This document shows positions 51,088 to 56,061 of a stretch of DNA of 56,061 nucleotides, piece by piece. Position numbers and translations under genes: made by a program. The notes beneath the pieces were generated by a model, which saw nothing but the letters and a program-made list of their open reading frames with translations, made no database searches and was not told the origin of the DNA. Within the stretch, counting starts at the first letter, position 1. The number at the start of each line of letters is the position of its first letter. The DNA is from Pelotomaculum terephthalicicum JT (lineage in GTDB: Bacteria > Bacillota > Desulfotomaculia > Desulfotomaculales > Pelotomaculaceae): contig NZ_JAKNBL010000019.1 of the NCBI RefSeq assembly GCF_022410535.1, positions 1 through 56,061 on the forward strand. Direction: 5' to 3'.

Positions 51088-51829
51088 TCCCATCTTCCTC
51101 CCCGCTACCATATGCACCCAGCGCTTCTTTTTGAAAGGCGACCAACTGCTGAATCCCCTGCGCCGCCAACTCAATCATATCGTTCATCTCCTGCCTGGTA
51201 AAGGTGGCTTCCTCCCCGGTGCCCTGCACTTCCACGAAACGTCCGGCGCCGGTCATGACAATGTTCATGTCCACCTCCGCCGCAGAGTCTTCCTCGTAGC
51301 AAAGGTCGAGCAAGATCTCGCCGCCCAGCCTGCCGACACTTATGGCGGCGATATAGTCGGTCAAGGGTACGCGACGGATTAGCCCCTCCGCTTTCAATTT
51401 GCTCAAAGCTTCCGCCAGCGCCACGAAAGCTCCGGTGATTGAAGCTGTTCGCGTGCCGCCGTCCGCCTGGATGACGTCGCAGTCCAGCAGCACTGTTCGC
51501 TCACCAAGCGCAGAAAGATCAATCACCGAGCGCAGGGAACGGCCGATCAGACGCTGGATTTCATGAGTCCGGCCGCCGATTTTACCCCTGGCCGCCTCCC
51601 TGGAATTCCTCATTCCGGTGGCGCGCGGCAGCATGCCGTATTCGGCCGTAACCCAGCCCTTCCCTACTCCTTTTAAAAAAGGCGGCACTCTCTCCTCTAC
51701 GGTAGCCGTGCAAATGACCCTGGTATCACCTGCTTCGATCAAAACCGAACCCTCGGCGTGCTTGATATAATTCTTCGTTATCCGCACCGGCCTTAATTGC
51801 CCGGGCTTCCTGCCGTCAACTCTGACCAT
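51062..51829 (-). CDS. rph: Ribonuclease PH
   Basis: RNase PH trims tRNA 3' ends by phosphorolysis. The 255-residue product [20 protein letters not shown] has the family landmarks [57 protein letters not shown] with phosphate-binding Arg, and [20 protein letters not shown]. The start at 51829 lies after GAGGGATAAAC; the upstream ATG at 51859 would overlap the MBL gene stop. The C-terminus is slightly extended with an acidic Gly-rich tail. It lies in a tight minus-strand series. Confidence 0.96.
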   Translation of the reverse strand: MVRVDGRKPGQLRPVRITKNYIKHAEGSVLIEAGDTRVICTATVEERVPPFLKGVGKGWVTAEYGMLPRATGMRNSREAARGKIGGRTHEIQRLIGRSLRSVIDLSALGERTVLLDCDVIQADGGTRTASITGAFVALAEALSKLKAEGLIRRVPLTDYIAAISVGRLGGEILLDLCYEEDSAAEVDMNIVMTGAGRFVEVQGTGEEATFTRQEMNDMIELAAQGIQQLVAFQKEALGAYGSGEEDGNETGPGDE

Positions 51830-51831
51830 GT

Positions 51832-52626
51832 TTATCCCTCGTTTGCTATTGGTATGCATGTATATGTCTCGTCTTCCCGCACCGCCGTCACCGGCCCCCC
51901 GAACCCCGCCGCGGCCTGGGCGCTCAATTCCGCCAGGTCGTACTCCGGCCAGAAATGGGTGAGCAGCAGCCGCTTAACGCCGGCCGCCCGCCCTACTTCA
52001 CCAGCCTGGCGGGCGGTCAGGTGCGCTCCCTCCATATGGCCGGCGTCGCTGTCCAGGCCGCTCGCCTCGCAAAGGAACAGGTCCGCACCGGCGGCCAGCG
52101 CGATTAGCCCGTCGGTGCGGGCGGTGTCGCTGGAAAAAACAAACTTGCCTGACCTCTCAAATGATACGGAATAGCCCGGCAGGAGGTGTCTCGCTGGTAT
52201 AAAGCGGACTGCCAGGCCGCCGATCTCCAGCCTCCGCCCTGCAAAACCGCCGGTTATCTCTTCCTCGGCTAACGAATCTATCGCTTTTACCGCAAAAGCC
52301 TCCTTATAACTGTTAAGCAAGCTGAATTCACCATCCGGCCTGGACGGGATGTAAAGCTTTAACGGCTTGTCGCGGCTGCCGGCCCGCCTGGCCCCTTCCA
52401 CCGCGTGGCGCAGCTGAAAAAGGTCCAGGTAATGGTCGTGGTGCAGGTGCGTCACGACAACGGCGTCCAGCGCGCGAAAATCAATGTGACCCATCAACCT
52501 GCTTAAAGTCCCGCTGCCCGCTTCCAGCATCACGTTTACCCCGCCGCCGCTGACCAGGTAGCCCGAGCAGGCGCCGCCGGCCCGGGGATACGGCCCCCAG
52601 CAGCCCAGAACGGTTATCCGCATCAT
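51832..52626 (-). CDS. MBL-fold metallo-hydrolase (RNase Z-like)
   Basis: The 264-residue protein [20 protein letters not shown] has the beta-lactamase-fold metal motif [20 protein letters not shown] (HxHxDH), a further His in [11 protein letters not shown], Asp in [17 protein letters not shown] and a final His in [15 protein letters not shown]. It resembles the RNase Z/ElaC side of the family, but its role in tRNA processing is uncertain. Two adjacent ATG codons precede it, and the ribosome site GGAGGAATGA suits the second. It lies three bases before rph and 20 bases after the activase gene. Confidence 0.9.
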   Translation of the reverse strand: MMRITVLGCWGPYPRAGGACSGYLVSGGGVNVMLEAGSGTLSRLMGHIDFRALDAVVVTHLHHDHYLDLFQLRHAVEGARRAGSRDKPLKLYIPSRPDGEFSLLNSYKEAFAVKAIDSLAEEEITGGFAGRRLEIGGLAVRFIPARHLLPGYSVSFERSGKFVFSSDTARTDGLIALAAGADLFLCEASGLDSDAGHMEGAHLTARQAGEVGRAAGVKRLLLTHFWPEYDLAELSAQAAAGFGGPVTAVREDETYTCIPIANEG

Positions 52627-52646
52627 TTCATTCCTCCCCGCAATTT

Positions 52647-53423
52647 TTACTGAAGAACAGCGCGCTGCTCTTCAGCGGATACGCAGCACCCGATGGCGCC
52701 GGCGTATTCCGGTTGTTCCGGCACAACCACCCGCGCTCCGGTCTCCCGCCTGATAATCTCCGCCAGCGCGCCGCTGCGGGCCACCCCGCCGGTAAATACG
52801 ACAATGTCGCTGGCCAATTTGGCCAGCATGGGGTGAATTCGCTTGAATATACTGTAATTTACCCCGGCAGCCAGAGCGGAAACGGGATGCCCCTCAACGA
52901 TTTTGTCAATAAGCTCGCTTTCGCCAAAAATGGCGCAGGTGGAGGTCAATTCCACCGGGTCCCGGTAATGAAGGCCGAGCTCTTCCAGGCCGATATTCAA
53001 AACCGCGGCCATGTTTTCCAGGTACCTCCCCGTGCTGGCGGCGCACTTGTCATTGGTCAAAAAGTCCGCCAACCGCCCCCGGCGCACCAGGGCTACTTTG
53101 CTGTCCTGTCCGCCCAGATCGAGCAGGGTGAAGCCGGTCAGCCCGGTCAAGTGAACGGCGCCGTGGACATGCGCTTTTATTTCCGGGATGATCCGGGCGT
53201 CACGCACATTTACAGCCTGGCGGCCGTACCCTGTCGCGGTAATCACCGCGCCGGCTGCGTCAAGTCCGAGCGCGGCAAAATCAACCATGAGCCTGCCGCC
53301 GGTTTTTCGCCCGTATTCCCGGTAAAAATTAACCGTGTCAAACTCCAGCAAGCGGACAGTCCGGCCTTTTTCCATCAAGGCTATCTTCACGTTGCGGCTG
53401 CCCAGGTCCAGGCCGATATACAT
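52647..53423 (-). CDS. 2-hydroxyacyl-CoA dehydratase activase (HgdC/BadF-like)
   Basis: The 258-residue protein MYIGLDLGSRNVKIALMEKG is an ASKHA-fold ATPase of the BadF/BadG/BcrA/HgdC family. DLGGQDSKVALVR and VFTGGVARSG are the ATP-binding loops. The [4Fe-4S] ligands are in NDKCAASTGRYLE and TSTCAIFGESELI. The activase drives one-electron reduction of its dehydratase partner with ATP hydrolysis. It lies four bases behind the HgdB-like gene, so they form a pair. ATG follows GAGGTGATTGC. Its orientation fits the murI-rph operon. Confidence 0.93.
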   Translation of the reverse strand: MYIGLDLGSRNVKIALMEKGRTVRLLEFDTVNFYREYGRKTGGRLMVDFAALGLDAAGAVITATGYGRQAVNVRDARIIPEIKAHVHGAVHLTGLTGFTLLDLGGQDSKVALVRRGRLADFLTNDKCAASTGRYLENMAAVLNIGLEELGLHYRDPVELTSTCAIFGESELIDKIVEGHPVSALAAGVNYSIFKRIHPMLAKLASDIVVFTGGVARSGALAEIIRRETGARVVVPEQPEYAGAIGCCVSAEEQRAVLQ

Positions 53424-53427
53424 GCAA

Positions 53428-54405
53428 TCACCTCAGCATATCTAAAAAAACATCCAGGCGCATCCGGGTGCGCGCGTCCAGGCGGTTGGGCTTGTCGCCC
53501 TCCAGGGTCAGCAGCGGCAGGTCAAGCTTCTGCCTGATAATCAGGTCCTCTATCTGCCGGAAACAAAAGCTCTGGGCATAGTGGATAATCCCGTCCAGCT
53601 TGCGCCGGGCGGCTTCCCGCCGGATGTCCGCCAGGCGGAAAAAGATACCGTACGGGTAAGTGTACTGCCGGTATTGCTCGACCAGGCCGTCTGCCGCGCA
53701 GGGCATGGTAAACTGCCGCTGGGTTTCGTTAAAAACCACCCGCGCCCCGCGCTCCTCAAGATACTGGTACAAGTCGCCGACAATCGGCGGCACCCCGATA
53801 TACCCCAGCCGCAGCACCTTTTCCGCCGGGAGCCGGGAACGGGCTTCTTCCAATAACATGTCCGCATCCGCAGCGAATTTATCCGGATCACCGTTAAAAT
53901 CACTGCAGCTGACCTGGTAAAGATGGTTTTCCCACCCGCTGATACGGCTTTCCTGCCAGGTCAGCCGGTCCAGCTCCCATACCCTGCCCCGCACCCGGTC
54001 CAGTTTTTCTTTGGCTTCCTCCACCTGCCGCCAGGACACGTCGAAGTAAAACATCATCTTCTCAATCTGCAGCCGCAAGAGGTCGGCGTCACGGTCGTAC
54101 GGGAAGGCAAAGGGCACAATTTCCACCCCGGCCAACTCCAGCGTTTCCATCAGGGCGTGCGTGTTGCTGCAGTCACCCTGGGTCACCGCGATCACTGTCT
54201 GAATATCCCGCTGCTTCAACACCGTGCTGTAAATTCCCTTAATCCAGGCGCATAGATTCCGGGGGTACCCGGCCAGTTCGGCTTCCTCCACCAGCGCCTG
54301 GGGATTCTCTCCGGTGATAAAAAGATTATTCAGGTCCACCGGCACCCATCCGGCGGCAATGATTACTTCCACCGGCACTGTTGTGGTCAGGCCAACTTTA
54401 GGCAC
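53428..54405 (-). CDS. 2-hydroxyacyl-CoA dehydratase D-component-like subunit
   Basis: The 325-residue protein (GTG start) begins MPKVGLTTTVPVEVIIAAGW and contains YPRNLCAWIKGIYSTVLKQR, VIAVTQGDCSNTHALMETLE, PFAFPYDRD and GIIHYAQSFCFRQIEDLIIR. These Cys positions ligate a [4Fe-4S] cluster in the HgdB/benzoyl-CoA reductase-like family. A full dehydratase needs a second subunit (HgdA type), which is not next to it. The protein may work alone or with an unlinked partner; substrate unknown. It lies 28 bases after murI. The ribosome site AGGAGG is 13 bases before the GTG, longer than usual. Confidence 0.9.
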   Translation of the reverse strand: MPKVGLTTTVPVEVIIAAGWVPVDLNNLFITGENPQALVEEAELAGYPRNLCAWIKGIYSTVLKQRDIQTVIAVTQGDCSNTHALMETLELAGVEIVPFAFPYDRDADLLRLQIEKMMFYFDVSWRQVEEAKEKLDRVRGRVWELDRLTWQESRISGWENHLYQVSCSDFNGDPDKFAADADMLLEEARSRLPAEKVLRLGYIGVPPIVGDLYQYLEERGARVVFNETQRQFTMPCAADGLVEQYRQYTYPYGIFFRLADIRREAARRKLDGIIHYAQSFCFRQIEDLIIRQKLDLPLLTLEGDKPNRLDARTRMRLDVFLDMLR

Positions 54406-54433
54406 GGCTTATAATCATCCTCCTCTCACGCTT

Positions 54434-55234
54434 TCACAATGCTACGCGGGCAACCGGCCCGATGTCACTTCCCATAAAAAGCCGCGCCTTCTCGCGAAAG
54501 GCTTCCGGATCGCCGCTTACAACAAAACGGTGCGCCGGAACGGCGCCGCCCGCGGCCAGCAGCCCCAAGCCGGCCATTTCCTTTGCCGCCGACCGCACAG
54601 TCGCTCCGGCCGGGTCTACCAGCCGCACCTCCGGTCCCATCTCGGAGGCAATTAATCCCTTCAAAAAAGGGTAGTGCGTACAACCGAGAATCAGGGTGTC
54701 GATGCCGGCGCCGCGCAATGGAGCCAAGCTCTCCCGCACCACAGCGGCGGCTGGTTGCGTATTAGGGTCCCCTGTCTCAACCAGGGGGACAAGAAGCGGC
54801 GCAGCCAGGCTGACGACCTCAACATTACCGTCAAGCGCTTTTAGGGCTTTTTCATAAGCTCTGGTCTTGATTGTGACCTCAGTGGCAATGACACCGGCCT
54901 TCCGGTTACGGGTAAGCCGCAGCGCTTCAGCGGCGCCGGGTTGGACCAGACCCATCATCGGCAGAGAGTAAATCTTTTTTAAAACAGGCAAAGACAAGGC
55001 CGAACTGGTATTGCAGGCAAAAATGACATACTTGATCTTTTGTTCCACTAAATAGGCCACAATCCTGCCGGCAAAATATATTAATTCCTCAAAGCTGCGT
55101 GAACCATACGGCACGTGCGCCGTATCGCCATAGTAAACGACTGATTCATTAGGGAGAATTCTGTTAACTTCCCTGAAGACCGTCAGGCCGCCGATTCCCG
55201 AATCAAACAGACCGATAGCTCCGCCATTATTCAA
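54434..55234 (-). CDS. murI: Glutamate racemase
   Basis: MurI converts L-glutamate to the D-isomer for peptidoglycan. The 266-residue protein has the cofactor-independent racemase motifs GLFDSGIGGLTVFREVNRIL, VVYYGDTAHVPYGSRS, FACNTSSALSLPVLKKIYSL (first catalytic Cys) and LILGCTHYPFLKGLIASEMG (second catalytic Cys). TTG at 55234 follows GAGGAGGG with good spacing, and no better in-frame start is present. It is the first gene of the murI-HgdB-like-activase-MBL-rph-rdgB-yfcE series. In Bacillus subtilis racE begins a comparable series. Confidence 0.95.
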   Translation of the reverse strand: MNNGGAIGLFDSGIGGLTVFREVNRILPNESVVYYGDTAHVPYGSRSFEELIYFAGRIVAYLVEQKIKYVIFACNTSSALSLPVLKKIYSLPMMGLVQPGAAEALRLTRNRKAGVIATEVTIKTRAYEKALKALDGNVEVVSLAAPLLVPLVETGDPNTQPAAAVVRESLAPLRGAGIDTLILGCTHYPFLKGLIASEMGPEVRLVDPAGATVRSAAKEMAGLGLLAAGGAVPAHRFVVSGDPEAFREKARLFMGSDIGPVARVAL

Positions 55235-55572
55235 TATTTTCCCTCCTCACTTAACAGTACGGCCCTTCTATTAAGTTTAAGAGGAGTTTCCTTAAATATG
55301 ACAACTCCTTATTACTATTCACTAGGCTGGCGAGGGTTCCTCTTTTTTATCCAAAAAAAATAGCAATGAATGCTTTATAAGTTACAATGTCAAAAAGAGA
55401 TTTTGCTTGGTTTGCGTAGACAAGCCTCGGGCTGGTTCGAAGGTAATACTTTTTAAACTAAAGGGGGTGTCATATGTTTTAAAGGATTTAATCACTTTAT
55501 TTGCATAATTATCCATTGGTAAATCATTATTGTCGAGTAGCCAGTTTGTTAAATTCCAGGAGGGGGAGAAAA
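55235..55572. other. Intergenic region between murI and the edge gene
   Basis: The region should hold the murI promoter and that of the secreted protein. It is AT-rich with no frame of family similarity. AAAGGGGGTGTCATATG at about 55461 resembles a ribosome site, but the frame after it closes within a few codons. Confidence 0.5.
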
Positions 55573-55941
55573 ATGATGAAACGTATGAAGATGGTTTTAT
55601 TGGTTTTAATATTATCAGCATTTTTATTTACGGGCGGAACATGCTGGGCTGTCTCAACTACTACTATAGGGCAGTTACCGGCAACTTTATCAAATGAAGA
55701 ACTTGGTTTTCGCTTCGAGGCGCCACCTAAAGCCAGTGATAAAACTTACGAAGTTAAAGTAGAAGCAACAGATAGCAAAAAAATACTTCCCACAGAAGAA
55801 TATTTTGTGACAAAAGCAGTGGACATAAAAATAGTCAACAGTTCTGGCAAGACGGCCGGTAATCTGACGAAACCCGTTCGGCTGATATTTACTTTTAATG
55901 ATATTGATCACAAAAGAGCAAGCAACATGAATACTAAATAG
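55573..55941 (+). CDS. Secreted protein of unknown function, possibly cut by TAG
   Basis: ATG at 55573 follows CCAGGAGGGGGAGAAAA and opens a signal peptide (MVLLVLILSAFLFTGGTCWA). A mature part of about 90 residues follows: LPATLSNEELGFRFEAPPKA, VKVEATDSKKILPTEEYFVT and GNLTKPVRLIFTFNDIDHKR. The beta-type pattern suggests an immunoglobulin-like or ZU5-like surface domain. The frame stops at TAG (55939-55941), yet plausible sequence continues directly after it (ALGIRWEESLNLE), so the protein may be truncated by a nonsense mutation or the window may hold only part. Nothing else is recognised up to 56061. Confidence 0.6.
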   Translation: MMKRMKMVLLVLILSAFLFTGGTCWAVSTTTIGQLPATLSNEELGFRFEAPPKASDKTYEVKVEATDSKKILPTEEYFVTKAVDIKIVNSSGKTAGNLTKPVRLIFTFNDIDHKRASNMNTK

Positions 55942-56061
55942 GCTCTCGGCATTAGATGGGAGGAATCATTAAATCTGGAATAAAGCAACTGGAAATTCTG
56001 GCATGCCAGGCTAAAAAGACTGTCCTTTTCACGACATTCCTAAAAATGGGCATGGCAAAGA

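Overview
The window looks like chromosome of a strictly anaerobic, spore-forming Gram-positive bacterium of the Peptococcaceae/Desulfotomaculia type. This is an inference from gene content: DUF5320, CGGC, NifX/Mrp and DUF364 metal-cofactor proteins, remnants of HydF and of an S-layer (SLH) protein, a YjcZ-like mini-protein, a 2-hydroxyacyl-CoA dehydratase-like subunit with its activase, a probable selenoprotein, and Firmicute-type ribosome binding sites with frequent TTG/GTG starts.

Layout. 1-9.1 kb: a transposase remnant, then a metal/Fe-S region with DUF134, CGGC, Fur, DtxR, three DUF5320-type proteins, a ferredoxin, two DUF364 proteins, MOSC and metK. A perfect 24-bp inverted repeat sits at the ferredoxin-operon promoter. 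Many genes here are cut and joined to pieces of other genes (def/radical SAM, znuA/hydF, mrp/nifX). 9.4-16.7 kb: an orphan AAA ATPase of the kind usually paired with a subtilase, then regulators (one TetR protein with two HTH domains) among broken ABC transporter genes. 17.3-22.3 kb: two BlaI/M56 sensor-protease systems pointing away from each other, with an XRE/membrane-protein pair between them. 22.5-35.3 kb: broken PEP-synthase and MFS genes, a methyltransferase, a MarR-controlled RND efflux operon, TetR and two ABC-2 permeases without an ATPase.

35.4-49.4 kb: small proteins including a 39-residue YjcZ-like peptide, DUF2680, MATE, a second RND operon divergent from a histidine kinase/response regulator pair, an arsR-permease-thioredoxin operon, a previously hidden UGA-containing selenoprotein gene with a SECIS-like hairpin, and a thioesterase. 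49.8-55.2 kb: a compact housekeeping block that appears richer in G+C (tRNA-Gly, yfcE-like, rdgB, rph, MBL hydrolase, activase, HgdB-like subunit, murI). The right edge holds a secreted protein.

Two patterns run through the window. Intact regulators and efflux systems are scattered among genes that end at non-homologous junctions, which suggests repeated deletions. Several reading frames are also shifted by one base, mostly in homopolymers; these could be real decay or consensus-sequence errors.
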